This document shows positions 1 through 9,471 of a DNA stretch of 64,000 bases, piece by piece. A program made the translations under genes and the position numbers. Source of the DNA: Mycobacterium sp. OAS707 (GTDB taxonomy: Bacteria > Actinomycetota > Actinomycetes > Mycobacteriales > Mycobacteriaceae); the NCBI RefSeq assembly GCF_014873705.1, contig NZ_JADBDS010000005.1:186001-250000 (forward strand), in the 5' to 3' direction. The notes below the pieces were generated by a model. The model was given only the letters and a program-made list of their open reading frames with translations. It was not told the origin of the DNA and ran no database searches. The first letter of the stretch is position 1. The number at the start of each line of letters is the position of its first letter.

Positions 1-980
1 CAGAACTGACCCTCACCACCCCCGCCGACCTGCTCGCCGCACTGCCCCACCTGCTCGGATTCGTGCCCACCGACGACCTGGTCGCGCTCATGCTCGGCCC
101 CGCGGGCCACCGCGACAACAGAACAGTCGCGATGCGCAGCGCCATCCGCTGCCCGCTCACCATCGATCGCGAAGCCGCCGAACAATTCCCGCGGGCGTGC
201 GGCCTTGATGCCGACCACCACCCCGGCGCCATCCTCGCCGCGGTCTGCGACAGCGATCACGACGCGCACGCGCGCATGCTGCTGCACACGGTGCGCGCCG
301 CGCTGCACCGCCGCGGCATCGTCGTGCACCGCATGCTGATGACCTCCAGCGTCACCGCACCCGGACACTGGATCGACCTCGACACCGGCCAGACCGGCAC
401 CACCACCGCCTACATCGACTCCGCGGCCACCGCGCTGGGTGTGATGCAAGGCCGCGTCATCGCCGCCTCCCGAGACCACATCCAACGGGAATTCACCACC
501 ACCGACCCGGCCCCGGCCGTGGACGCCGAAGCTCAACACATCGTCGCCCTCGCCGACGCCACGGTGATCGACTTGCAGGAGGCCATCAGCCGCAACAGCC
601 CGCCCACAACCGATCTGGCGATGCGCGCCGCGCTCGTCGTCACCGCGCACATCGGATGGCGCGATGCGCTGCTGCGCCTGGCGGCCGGACGCGAACTCGT
701 CGCGGGCCGGCTGTGGACCCAGATCGCGGCCCCGCACGGCGGGCGCACACGCGCCGAACTGCTGACCATGGCCGCGTTCGCCTACTACTGCGGGGAAGAC
801 ACCGTGCGCGCAGGCATCGCGCTGACCCACGCCGCGGCCGCCGCCCGCGACGACGACAGCGCACCCCCGCGCCTGGCGGTCATGCTCGACACCGCACTAC
901 GAGCGGGCATGCCGCCCAGCAAGATCCGCCACCTCATCGTTACCGAGCCCACAGGCCCCACACAGAAACCGCACATATAG
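1..980 (+). CDS. DUF4192 domain protein (5' end cut off)
   Basis: The frame is already open at base 3 and runs to a TAG at 978-980, so the true start lies left of the window. The first residues read TPADLLAALPHLLGFVPTDD, the hallmark N-terminus of the DUF4192 family; only a few residues seem to be missing. DUF4192 proteins are soluble actinobacterial proteins of unknown function, frequent on mycobacterial plasmids and mobile elements. The rest is Ala/Arg-rich and helical, without catalytic motifs I can name. A strong hairpin follows the stop codon. The family call is firm, the function unknown. Confidence 0.85.
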   Translation, partial: ELTLTTPADLLAALPHLLGFVPTDDLVALMLGPAGHRDNRTVAMRSAIRCPLTIDREAAEQFPRACGLDADHHPGAILAAVCDSDHDAHARMLLHTVRAALHRRGIVVHRMLMTSSVTAPGHWIDLDTGQTGTTTAYIDSAATALGVMQGRVIAASRDHIQREFTTTDPAPAVDAEAQHIVALADATVIDLQEAISRNSPPTTDLAMRAALVVTAHIGWRDALLRLAAGRELVAGRLWTQIAAPHGGRTRAELLTMAAFAYYCGEDTVRAGIALTHAAAAARDDDSAPPRLAVMLDTALRAGMPPSKIRHLIVTEPTGPTQKPHI

Positions 981-991
981 TCCCCGACACT

Positions 992-1034
992 GCGGCCGGC
1001 CGGACTCGACCCCCCCGAAGAGCCGGCCGGCCGC
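992..1034 (+). terminator. GC-rich terminator-like hairpin
   Basis: A perfect 12-bp stem (GCGGCCGGCCGG at 992-1003 pairing with 1023-1034) with a 19-nt C-rich loop begins 11 bases after the DUF4192 stop. There is no clear U-tract, as is usual for high-GC actinobacterial terminators. It separates the DUF4192 gene from the acetyltransferase gene. Confidence 0.6.
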
Positions 1035-1111
1035 GGCCCTTTCCCGCCAGCCTGCCCACGGCCGCCGCGCGGCGTTCTGTGGAGGGCCGCTTGATCGTGA
1101 CTGGAGGGTCG

Positions 1112-1675
1112 ATGGGCGATGGTCCGACGGTGTCGGTCCCCTTCATTGAAGGCGAACGGGTCGTGCTCAGAAAGGCTCACGCCGGTGATGTCGAGGGTTT
1201 GATCGACACGCAGGTCGATGCTCGCGTACGTCGTTTCTTGGGCGGGCCGCGGCCCGAAAGTGAGGTCCGGGCGGCGTTCGAGTCGGTGGGCGTCGCTGAG
1301 CTGTTGTCGACTGCTGGTTGTTATGTGGTGGCCGGCAAAGAGACTGACGAGATGTTGGGGACGGTTGTTCTTGACCGCCGTGGGCAGGACCTGCCGGGGC
1401 ATCTTTGTGATGGTGGAAACGAGCTGGAGTTGACGTATGTGTTCCGGCGGACTGCGTGGGGCAGAGGGTATGCCGCTGAGGCGGCACGTACCTTGCTGCG
1501 GACGGCTGCCGCAGAGCTTCCCGATCAACCGGTCCTGATAATCACTCAAACGGTCAACCTGGCGTCGCTTCGCCTGGCTGAACGCTTGGGTTTCAATGTC
1601 GTCAAAACCTTCGAGCAGTGGGGTGCTCAACAAGCGTTGGCGATGGCGCAGCTGCATGAGTTCCGTGCGGTTTGA
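1112..1675 (+). CDS. GNAT-family N-acetyltransferase (RimJ/RimL type)
   Basis: This 187-aa protein has the RimJ/RimL-like GNAT layout: an N-terminal 'R-L-R-x-A-x-x-x-D' style opening (VVLRKAHAGDVEGL), a central beta-sheet, and the acetyl-CoA pyrophosphate-binding turn WGRGYAAEA near residues 114-122. A C-terminal 'N-x-x-S-x-x-L-A-E-R-L-G-F' helix completes the fold. Such enzymes transfer acetyl from acetyl-CoA to small amines or protein N-termini; the acceptor is not predictable. ATG 1112 has GGAGGG just upstream. An in-frame TTG at 1091, also preceded by GGAGGG, is an alternative. It stands alone between a terminator and a long gene-free region. Confidence 0.8.
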   Translation: MGDGPTVSVPFIEGERVVLRKAHAGDVEGLIDTQVDARVRRFLGGPRPESEVRAAFESVGVAELLSTAGCYVVAGKETDEMLGTVVLDRRGQDLPGHLCDGGNELELTYVFRRTAWGRGYAAEAARTLLRTAAAELPDQPVLIITQTVNLASLRLAERLGFNVVKTFEQWGAQQALAMAQLHEFRAV

Positions 1676-2230
1676 ATGTTCACCTGCTGCACACCAGTGA
1701 TTTTCGACGTTCTTAGTGTCCTCAACGTCGCGGGGGCGTGACCGTCCGAGGCGTGCAACATGCGGTGGTGACACATTGATCAATCGAAGAAGCCTGCAGC
1801 GCTGGTGCCCCACGCCAGATCGGCTGCGTTTTCCGCTGTCTGCTCTCGGATATGACCCGAATCTGAGATTCCAGCAACCGCCAACCACCCACCGCTCTCA
1901 CACCACTCTCGCCGCCCCCAACTAGTCCCTGTCCACATTCACTCACACCCGAGTTCTCCACACCCCCAACGCCATCCACACCCCCAAGCCCCTAACCCAC
2001 CCAACCAAATAACCGTCCGGCACATTGGCACAGCAGTGCAATACTGGGTTCGGACGCGTTGTGGCGCTGCATGATTGCGGCACCGCAGCATCCCTGGCGG
2101 GATGCTGCACGCGCCCGAAACCGCTGCCCCACAAGGGGCTCTGGTCGCGGCCAACGGCCGCGACGATCACAGCTCAGCGAAACCATCTCCACCCCAGGCG
2201 ATCTCACCGACAACGATCGAGGCGTCGACA
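1676..2230. other. Gene-free region upstream of the relaxase; candidate oriT
   Basis: About 555 bases without a convincing gene. The stretch at roughly 1880-2010 is strongly strand-biased on the given strand, rich in C and A with very few G (runs such as CCACACCCCC). MOBF transfer origins usually lie next to the relaxase gene, so this is the natural place for oriT, but no nic site could be identified by eye. The relaxase promoter should also be here. Confidence 0.35.
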
Positions 2231-5041
2231 TTGTTGACTATCTCGCGCTTGACGAAGTCTTCCATCAACTACTACAACGACACCGCTGATGCGGCCAAAC
2301 AAGCCGCCATGGACCGGCAGAGCGCCAACGGCGGGCTGGCCGAGTACTACTCGGAAGGCGAAACTCGCATCCCGACCTGGCTGGTCGTCGGGGATAAGGA
2401 AGCCATCGGCCGCACAACGGGTCTCAGCGAGGCCGCGATGGAGGGCGGGGATGCCGACGTCGACGACGCCCGTGTGTGGCTGGACTACGGGACCGCCCCC
2501 AACGGGGCGCTGGGCCGCGCCTTTACCGAGAAGTCGATCCACGGTTTCGATTTGACGTTCGCCGCGCCGAAGTCGGTGAGCCTGATCCGGGCGCTGACCG
2601 ACGACATCGCCGAAAAAATCCTCGCCACCGCCCACACCAAAGCCGTCCATGCCGCGATGACCTATCTGAAACAGCACGCCGGTTATACCCGCGTGCACAA
2701 TCCGATTACCGACACCAAGGACCTGCAGCGGCTGCCCGGGCTGGTCGCGATCGCCTATCAGCATGAGACGTCGCGGTGCGGCGATCCGCACCTGCACACC
2801 CATGTCATCGTCCCAAATCGGCAGCCGCGCAGGGACGGCCGGCTGGTCAGCATCGATTCGAAGAGCCTGTATCACGAGGCCAAGGCTGCCGGGGTGATCT
2901 ATCAGGCGACGTTGCGTCACGAGCTGCACGCCGAGCGCGGATTCGAGTGGGCGCCGGTGGACCCGCACACCGGGATGGCCGAGATCGCCGGCGTGACCAC
3001 AGAGACGATCCGGGCGTGGTCGCAGCGATCGACCCGGCTGCGGGAATGGGCCAAAGACAACTTGGTGATCGTCGACGGCGAGCCCACGGCCGCGCAGTTG
3101 GCGGCCGCGCAGAAAGCGACCCGACCGGCCAAGCCGGAGTCACTCGCCTGGCACGAACTGAAGGAGGGCTGGCGCGCCGACGCGCGCGGTCTGGGTCTGG
3201 ACCGCGACGCGCATTTCGCCGCGCGCACGCAGCGGCGCACCGCGCAGCGCAGCGCGGCGGATCGCGCGCACATCGCGGCGTGCGCCGCGCAGATCGACAA
3301 GGCCGCGTTCACCCGCGCCGACATGGTGGAGCTCATCGGCGCGCAGCTGCCGATCGACGCGCCCGGCGACCCGCGCGCGCTGATCGAGCAGATCATCGGC
3401 GAGGTGAGCCTGCGCATCAGCGCACCGCGCCGCGCCCACCACCGCGAGGGCCATGAACGCTTCACCGTCGACGCGGTCATCGCCGAGGAGCAGCGCGTCC
3501 TGGACATGGCCGACGCCACCCATAACGGGGCGCGGCTGGATGTGCGCGACGAGGACCTCGGCGACCTGTCGCTCGATCAGCAGCGTGCGATCGGGGCGAT
3601 CGCCACGTCGCCCTTCCTCGTCCAACCGCTGCAGGCTCCCGCGGGAGCAGGTAAGACGCATTCGCTCAAGGCGCTGCGCGCCGCGGCGCACCGCGCCCGC
3701 AAACAGGTGCTGGTGCTGGCCCCAACCGGTAAGGCCGTCGATGAGGCGATGGGTGAAGGTGCCGGCGACCACGGCCTCACCGTCGCCAAGGCGCTCAAAC
3801 TCATTGAAGACAACCGGCTCGGCGTCGACGCGCGCACGGTGGTGATCGTCGATGAGGCCTCGATGCTGGGCACCCCGGAACTGAAGAAGCTGCTCGCTTG
3901 CGCCACACGCGGGTGCGCGAAGATGGTGCTGGTCGGCGACGCGTATCAGCTGGCGCCGGTCAAGGCGCGCGGCGGCATGTTCGAGCAGTTGTGTGCCGAG
4001 TTGCCGTGGAGTCAGCGCCTCGGTGAGGTGTGGCGGATGAAAGATCCCGAGGAGCGTGACATGTCGCTGGCGCTGCGCGCCGCGCACGGCAACCGGTTGC
4101 GCAGTGCGGTGAGGTGGTATCGCGATCGTGGCCGGCTGCACACCGGGGATCCGATCGCGATGGCCGCCGACGCGCTCCAGGCCTACCTCGACGATCGCGC
4201 CAACGCCAAGGACGCGCTGGTGATCTGCGATACCTGGGAGATGGCCGACGCGCTGAACCGCCGACTTCACGACACGTTGACTGGGCCGGGCCCCGCGTTG
4301 ACCGCGGCGCGCGAGCAGCAGATCCGGGTCGGTGACATCGTGATGAGCCGAAGCAACGACGCCACCATTTCGGTGCATCCCGGCCCTCAACACAGACGCA
4401 CCGACGCGGTGGATCAGGTGCGCAACGGCAACCGGTGGCAGGTGGCAGGCATCGACACCAAGACCAATCGGATTGCCGCCCAACGGCTCGGCGATCAGGC
4501 ACGCGCGGTGTTCGACGCCGACTACCTAACCGAGCACATCACGCTGGGGTATGCGGCCACGGTGCACTCCGCGCAGGGGGTCACCGCCGACAGCTGCTAT
4601 GCCGTCGTCGGTGAGGGCGCGACACGGGCCATGCTGTATGTCGCGATGACCCGCGGCCGCCACAACAACGAGGCGTTCCTGTATCAGCGGGTGGCCCACG
4701 AGGCCGACCATGAACACGCCGCACCGGTGGCGGCGCCGGAGATCCACCAGATCCGGCGCGGTGACAAGCATTCCGCCGCTTACTATTTCCGCCAGATCCT
4801 GGGCAACGACGAGCGGCCCCGCACCATGCACACCGAGGCAGAACGTACCGAGCGTCACTTGCTTCCCGAGGTGGTCGCCGAGGTGATTGAACGCAACGAG
4901 CTACGCCGCCGCGTCCGCCGCGCCATGTGGCAGGCGCACCGCAGAACCGCTGAAGCCTGGCGCAGCGGCTATGAGCGAGTGGCCGCTGCCGCAACCCGCG
5001 ATGTGGGTATCGGCTTGGAGGCCAGCGGTTTCGAGATGTGA
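2231..5041 (+). CDS. MOBF conjugative relaxase-helicase (TraA/TrwC-like)
   Basis: A 936-aa protein with the two-part MOBF layout. The N-terminal TrwC-type relaxase has the paired tyrosines Y14-Y15 (INYYND) that attack the nic site, and the metal-binding histidines H187-L-H-T-H191. The C-terminal RecD/TraI-type superfamily 1 helicase has a Walker A motif (QAPAGAGKT, about residues 468-476) and Walker B (VIVDEAS, about 538-545). It would nick one strand at oriT and unwind it for transfer. I chose TTG 2231 because MOBF proteins start 'M-L-T-I' and GAGG lies 8 nt upstream; the open frame extends to 2075 without homology-like sequence. The length is close to TrwC (966 aa). No type IV secretion genes lie in the window. 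Confidence 0.93.
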   Translation: MLTISRLTKSSINYYNDTADAAKQAAMDRQSANGGLAEYYSEGETRIPTWLVVGDKEAIGRTTGLSEAAMEGGDADVDDARVWLDYGTAPNGALGRAFTEKSIHGFDLTFAAPKSVSLIRALTDDIAEKILATAHTKAVHAAMTYLKQHAGYTRVHNPITDTKDLQRLPGLVAIAYQHETSRCGDPHLHTHVIVPNRQPRRDGRLVSIDSKSLYHEAKAAGVIYQATLRHELHAERGFEWAPVDPHTGMAEIAGVTTETIRAWSQRSTRLREWAKDNLVIVDGEPTAAQLAAAQKATRPAKPESLAWHELKEGWRADARGLGLDRDAHFAARTQRRTAQRSAADRAHIAACAAQIDKAAFTRADMVELIGAQLPIDAPGDPRALIEQIIGEVSLRISAPRRAHHREGHERFTVDAVIAEEQRVLDMADATHNGARLDVRDEDLGDLSLDQQRAIGAIATSPFLVQPLQAPAGAGKTHSLKALRAAAHRARKQVLVLAPTGKAVDEAMGEGAGDHGLTVAKALKLIEDNRLGVDARTVVIVDEASMLGTPELKKLLACATRGCAKMVLVGDAYQLAPVKARGGMFEQLCAELPWSQRLGEVWRMKDPEERDMSLALRAAHGNRLRSAVRWYRDRGRLHTGDPIAMAADALQAYLDDRANAKDALVICDTWEMADALNRRLHDTLTGPGPALTAAREQQIRVGDIVMSRSNDATISVHPGPQHRRTDAVDQVRNGNRWQVAGIDTKTNRIAAQRLGDQARAVFDADYLTEHITLGYAATVHSAQGVTADSCYAVVGEGATRAMLYVAMTRGRHNNEAFLYQRVAHEADHEHAAPVAAPEIHQIRRGDKHSAAYYFRQILGNDERPRTMHTEAERTERHLLPEVVAEVIERNELRRRVRRAMWQAHRRTAEAWRSGYERVAAAATRDVGIGLEASGFEM

Positions 5042-5200
5042 CTCTGCCGTGCTCGTCGATTCGGTCACGCGGCCGAGATTATGCACCGTGCGAGAAAGCG
5101 GCGATTTGCCCCGCATCGGAGGCGATGGTGCCACTCTGGTCGTTGGCACTGGTGCGGGTGGTGTTCGTGGCTTGAGGCCATGTCGCTGTTAGGGGATGTG

Positions 5201-5971
5201 ATGCGGCGCATCTGGGTGGGTGTGGCGACGGCGGTGTTGTTGCTGCTCGCAGTAGTCATTTGTGTGGCAGTGTTTCTCGCACCCACGCGGGCGTCCGATA
5301 TCTGGACGGAGATCGCCAAGGCATGCATCCAACTTCTCGTTGTGGTCGGGCTAGGTGGCGTGGTCGGTACGGTGCTGAGATCCGTCGACCAGCGCCGCGA
5401 TGAGCGCCGCGCACGAGATGAACAGCGGTACGCCATCTTTCAGCAGACTGTCGATGCCTATCACCGTCTAAAGTACGTTCGCCGGTACTTTCGATCGATG
5501 GGTCTGCGTGCGCCGGCGCCCCAACCACTAAGTAGCAAGCAGCTGACGGCTCTACGAGACGGGATGACCGACGTCATCCAGGTCGAGTTGACACTCGAGG
5601 ACATCTACCGTGGGTTAGACGCGCGCCCTGTCTTCGATCGGACCAAAGATATCCGCCACCAGCTCGATCGGCTGCTCAAATACGTCAGCGGTTTGGTCAA
5701 GGAATGGGAAAAGAGTGGCGCAGCGCTGTGTAAGAACAGCCAGGCAGTCCACGTCGACAATCTGCCACGGCTGCAAGCGTTCCTGGCGCCAGCCCCAGTC
5801 AGCTTCACAGCCGGGGCCGCTGATCCTATGGGCTGGATCGAGTGGATTGTGCGCGACGAATTATCGAGTACGCGACACACCCGTCGCAGCCGTGTAGAGG
5901 CCAAGAAACAGGGCCCGGCGGCCGAATTTGACGCCGAGCGCGACGACAGCCAGTCGCCCGCCAACGGCTGA
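5201..5971 (+). CDS. Hypothetical two-TM membrane protein
   Basis: A 256-aa protein with two predicted membrane helices near the N-terminus (about residues 5-27 and 40-60) and a charged, helical cytoplasmic domain of some 190 residues (DQRRDERRARDEQR follows TM2). I do not recognise the family. ATG 5201 is preceded by AGGGGA at 5191-5196; in-frame starts at 5180 and 5081 would add residues. It lies 160 bases downstream of the relaxase on the same strand, so a role in conjugation or surface exclusion is possible but unproven. Confidence 0.6.
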   Translation: MRRIWVGVATAVLLLLAVVICVAVFLAPTRASDIWTEIAKACIQLLVVVGLGGVVGTVLRSVDQRRDERRARDEQRYAIFQQTVDAYHRLKYVRRYFRSMGLRAPAPQPLSSKQLTALRDGMTDVIQVELTLEDIYRGLDARPVFDRTKDIRHQLDRLLKYVSGLVKEWEKSGAALCKNSQAVHVDNLPRLQAFLAPAPVSFTAGAADPMGWIEWIVRDELSSTRHTRRSRVEAKKQGPAAEFDAERDDSQSPANG

Positions 5972-6072
5972 CGGCGCGTTCACAGCTCGGGTTCTGGCCT
6001 ACCGCAGCCCAACCAGAAGTCGGCGTGCTTCCCGGCCGGCGTTGATCGGATCCGTGCAGACCCTAGTCGCTG

Positions 6073-7719
6073 CTACTGCTCCCACCGGTGTCCGCGCGGC
6101 GCATCGGTGGTGCTCGGGAAGTGCTCGGCGATTGTCGCTGCGATCTCGAGGATGCGCCGGCGGGTGACGCGATCGACCTCATTGTCGATGTCGATCACAC
6201 CGCCGGGGCGCAGATGCCGGTCGAACGGCAGCTGGATCACCGCCTGGCCGTGCTTGCTGAAGTAGTCCGCCAGCTCGTTCCGGGCTTTGGCGTCGGCGTG
6301 GCCGTCGGAATCGTTGAGCACGACCACGGTGCGGTGCAGCAGGCCGGTGTAGCCGCGTTCGGCCAGCCAATCCATCGTCTGTCCAGCGGCCGACGCGCCG
6401 TCCACCCACGTTGAGGACACGATGATCAATGCGTCGAGGTCAGCCAAGACCGCCTGCATCACAGGCGAATCCATCGTCGTCCCGCAGTCGATGATCGAGA
6501 TCGTGAAGTGACTGTCGAGCCGCGCGGTGGCTTCCCGGTAGGTTGCGGGATCCAACACCCGGCGTCGCGCTGTCGCGGTTTCACCGGCCAGCACGAACAG
6601 GCCGGCGCCGTTGTTGCCCACCCGAGTTCGCATGTCGGCGAAGGTGTTTAGTTGCCGGTCGCCGATCAGCTCCCAATAGGAACCGGATGTGCGGGGATCG
6701 ATACGGGTGGCGAGCTTGCCGAACGCGGTGTCGGCGTCCACGGCAACCACCCGGTCGTCCTGGCGGAGTCGGGCGAACAGCGACCCGACGCAGGCGGCGA
6801 TGGTGGTCTTGCCGGTGCCGCCCTTGCCCAGCACCCCAATCTTGTAGCGGCCCCGCAACACCGCGCGAACCTTGGTCTCCAGTTCGGCCTCGCGTCGCTC
6901 GTCGGGTGACTGGCCCAGGTTGATCAGCCCGAAAGTAATCCTGAGCACCACTCGCCGCCAGCCACGCGAGGGCGGCACCTTACGGGTAGGAACCAGTTCG
7001 CTGCTGCGGATCTGGTCGACGTAGGACCAATTGACTGCACCCCCACCGGTGGGCGCGGTCGCGCGCTGTTCGGGTCGGTGACCCGGCCCGATTGGCTGGG
7101 GATTGGGCGCAGCCCACTGAGCGGGGCCCGGGCGTTGCCCCGGATCGGTGTCATCCCAACGGCTTCCGGGTCGGATTGCTTGTGCGGGCTGCGGGGCCGT
7201 CGAACCCTCAGCAGGCCTCGGCATCGATGTGCGGCTGAATTCGCGCGGCGAATACTCGTCCGTCGCCCCGGTCCACTCATCGCCCAGCGGATCGTGGTCC
7301 TCGCCAACAGTCGCGGGGCTGGGCGCAGGACCCCAGCGCTCCCGACCTGGCTCGTCGGACGGCCCCCCGTACCTTGCGGGTCCGGAGCGTTGCGCATCAT
7401 CGGCGCGTTGTTCGTTGGTCGGCGCGGATGCGGGCTCTACTTCAGGCCGGCCGTCATCTGAGGTTGTCGACGCGTCGATGCCGTAGTAGCCGGCGGGCCC
7501 GCGGGGAGCGATGGAGGCAGGCCGCGCGGCTGAATCTTCCTCATCCGCCGAACCAGTCTGTGACTGCAGCCGCTCCCACGGCGGCGCGGCGTTCGGCTGC
7601 GGTGAATCAGGTCGTGCCGGTCTCTGCGGCGGGATGGGCCGGCTAGGCGGCGGAGGCTCAGTGTGTGCGTTGTTGTCCGGTGCAGCCGACACGTCGGTAC
7701 TGCTTTCGGGGTCGCTCAC
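6073..7719 (-). CDS. EspI/MinD-like ATPase with Pro-rich N-terminus (type VII secretion-associated)
   Basis: A 548-aa protein. Residues 1 to about 230 are low-complexity and rich in Pro, Ala and Gly. The C-terminal half is a MinD/ParA-type P-loop ATPase with a deviant Walker A (GKGGTGKTT, near residues 298-306) and a following VAVDAD switch. This architecture is that of EspI and related ESX-associated ATPases of mycobacteria rather than of a segregation ParA, which has no such long N-terminal tail. It would act in the cytosol at an ESX complex. The start is GTG 7719. It points away from the small type VII-like genes at 8.8-9.8 kb but belongs to the same neighbourhood. No EccA-E core genes are visible. 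Confidence 0.75.
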   Translation of the reverse strand: MSDPESSTDVSAAPDNNAHTEPPPPSRPIPPQRPARPDSPQPNAAPPWERLQSQTGSADEEDSAARPASIAPRGPAGYYGIDASTTSDDGRPEVEPASAPTNEQRADDAQRSGPARYGGPSDEPGRERWGPAPSPATVGEDHDPLGDEWTGATDEYSPREFSRTSMPRPAEGSTAPQPAQAIRPGSRWDDTDPGQRPGPAQWAAPNPQPIGPGHRPEQRATAPTGGGAVNWSYVDQIRSSELVPTRKVPPSRGWRRVVLRITFGLINLGQSPDERREAELETKVRAVLRGRYKIGVLGKGGTGKTTIAACVGSLFARLRQDDRVVAVDADTAFGKLATRIDPRTSGSYWELIGDRQLNTFADMRTRVGNNGAGLFVLAGETATARRRVLDPATYREATARLDSHFTISIIDCGTTMDSPVMQAVLADLDALIIVSSTWVDGASAAGQTMDWLAERGYTGLLHRTVVVLNDSDGHADAKARNELADYFSKHGQAVIQLPFDRHLRPGGVIDIDNEVDRVTRRRILEIAATIAEHFPSTTDAPRGHRWEQ

Positions 7720-8035
7720 TTGCTCATCCTATCGACCATCAACGCGGCGCCGCGGGGCCGAGATCTGCGGTCACGGGGCTCGGGTCACCCGGCTTTGACA
7801 CCCGCCTGCGCCGGGTCGCCCGACCGCTCAACTGTCCGAAACGCGCCGACGTCGTTGCTGTGTCGTCGATAGCGCGCAGATAGCCATGCGTGTCGACTTA
7901 CGACGCGCCGCACGCGATTTCGCCACCCGCGGATGATCGACCGGAGATCCCCTGCCGCGCGCCAACATCACCCGTGTTTCCCATCGCGAGAGTTGTTAGC
8001 GTACGTGGTGCCAACCGATGCGAGAAGGAGGCCAG
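7720..8035. other. Divergent intergenic region
   Basis: About 316 bases between the divergent EspI-like gene and the YegP-like gene. It should hold both promoters. I see no coding sequence and no strong repeat. Confidence 0.4.
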
Positions 8036-8221
8036 ATGGCAGCGAAGTTCGAGCTGTTCAACGACAAGGCCGGCAAGTACAGGTTTCGGCTGAAGGCCGC
8101 CAACGGCGAAGTCATTGCCGTGGGTGAAGCCTACGAATCAAAGGCTTCGGCCAAGAACGGTGTCGAGTCGGTGAAGAAGAACGCCGCCACTGCCGAGGTC
8201 GTCGATCTGACACAGACGTAG
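8036..8221 (+). CDS. YegP/DUF1508 small protein
   Basis: A 61-aa protein made of one DUF1508 unit: FELFNDKAGKYRFRLKAANG, then the E-x-Y-x-S-K-x-x-x-x-N-G-[IV]-x-S-V-K signature (EAYESKASAKNGVESVK). The domain is a small alpha/beta fold of unknown function, often present as two tandem copies in enterobacterial YegP. Here there is a single copy. AAGGAGG at 8025-8031 sets the ATG at 8036. It is probably a monocistronic gene. Confidence 0.85.
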   Translation: MAAKFELFNDKAGKYRFRLKAANGEVIAVGEAYESKASAKNGVESVKKNAATAEVVDLTQT

Positions 8222-8786
8222 GCACCGTTCTCGCAGGGACCTGATGCTGTTCGCGCCGTACACGGCGAACTAGGCGCTGGGGTTGTGCTTCGGGGGGTCT
8301 AGGTCCGCAGTGGCTCGTCGGTGGCTCGGACAACCAGACAGCCGGCATCCGGTATTCGGAGCTGGGTGACCGGTACTTCATGCGAGATGTGTTGACCGCC
8401 AACGAATGCTGCGTGTTATGTCCTGTGTCGTGATTTATAGCCAGGGGCGGGTGGACGCTGCCCGTCTCGCATCACGTGCACACTTTCCACGATGCTGACT
8501 GCCCGGGTGACTCAGCGACGCAGCAACGCCAAGCTCTCTGTGTTGGGCTGTCCGGTTGACCGGTAGTGCACCAAAGTCCGCGGCGCCCAAGAAAAAATGT
8601 GTACAAGTGACCCTCCCCGCCGACTTTATGGTCGTCATCGACCAGTAAGTACCGACGATGGACGGGACAAAACGTGTCACAGGATATCAACAGCCTGCAT
8701 CCAGGCAGAGCATCGAATGTCGTTTTCGGACAACCGATTACCGCGGTGCCGGAGCCGTTACCGCGCGGTGCTCAGGCGGGGCGCCG
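8222..8786. other. Gene-free region
   Basis: About 565 bases with no open frame that looks coding on either strand. The only structure seen is a modest inverted repeat, GTTCGC at 8249-8254 against GCGAAC at 8265-8270, which could end transcription of the YegP-like gene. Confidence 0.4.
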
Positions 8787-9314
8787 ATGAACGGCAAGCT
8801 TCGACTCAGCGACGTCGACCGGTGGGATCCCGAAGCGCTACGCCAGGTCGCTCGCGCGTCCCGCCTTCGCGCCGAGGCCGCCGAATCCGCCGCGCAGGGC
8901 CTCGCCAACCTCTCCGTGTTCGGACCTGCCGACGGACCACCCGCAGCATCAGCACAGGCGATCGCCGAGACACGCGATCGGTTGACCGCACTTGCCGCAG
9001 AGGCACGCGATGTCGGTGCCGCCGCCGACATCGCCGCCGTAGGCGTCGAAGACCTCAAGGACCGCCTTGCGGCATTGCGTCAGCGAGCATCCAGCCAGCA
9101 GCTGCGCATCGACGAGGACAGCGACGGCGTGGTACTCGAACCGGCCTCTCCGGGTGACGGGCCGGAAGCCGCGCCGACCGTGGCCGCGCTGCAGGCAGAA
9201 CTCGACGCCATTGTCGCCGAGGCAAATCGGATCGACCAGACCCTGGCCGCTGCGATCGAGGCCGCGGATCACAGCCGAACGCAAATTGTGCCGCCCGCTA
9301 AAGAGGCCGTCTAG
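8787..9314 (+). CDS. Type VII secretion-associated protein with DUF1023-type N-terminal helical domain
   Basis: A 175-aa, nearly all-helical protein. Residues 1 to about 105 follow the pattern of the WXG-like N-terminal domain of mycobacterial DUF1023 alpha/beta-hydrolase-type proteins: 'V-x-x-W-D-P-E-A-L', 'L-x-x-L-S-V-F', 'A-x-x-A-I-A-x-T-R-x-x-L' and 'V-x-x-L-K-x-x-L-A'. The usual W-x-G turn is replaced by P-A-D-G, and the hydrolase domain is missing. The protein is therefore a stand-alone version of a secretion-substrate domain. It lies 157 bases before the EspC-like gene on the same strand, suggesting joint secretion or partnering. ATG 8787 follows a GGCGGGG stretch. Confidence 0.6.
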   Translation: MNGKLRLSDVDRWDPEALRQVARASRLRAEAAESAAQGLANLSVFGPADGPPAASAQAIAETRDRLTALAAEARDVGAAADIAAVGVEDLKDRLAALRQRASSQQLRIDEDSDGVVLEPASPGDGPEAAPTVAALQAELDAIVAEANRIDQTLAAAIEAADHSRTQIVPPAKEAV

Positions 9315-9471
9315 CGCGACGAATCGCTGCCCCACCAGGCGGACGTTTCACGATCATTCGACCCCACCGCTCGGGACGGGAAATTGCCGTCCGCGGCCGA
9401 TGCTTGCCGCCGGTATTCTGATCTTCTGCAATTTGCCGGCGCGAAGTTGCGCCCAAGTGCTGGAGGAAGCG

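Noticed and set aside
785..1888. Long antisense open frame over the acetyltransferase
   Set aside because: High-GC DNA gives long antisense frames; the reading has no domain pattern and the sense frame has clear GNAT motifs.
2204..4483. Antisense frames over the relaxase
   Set aside because: Low-complexity His/Arg/Gly-rich readings, fully explained by codon bias of the real gene.
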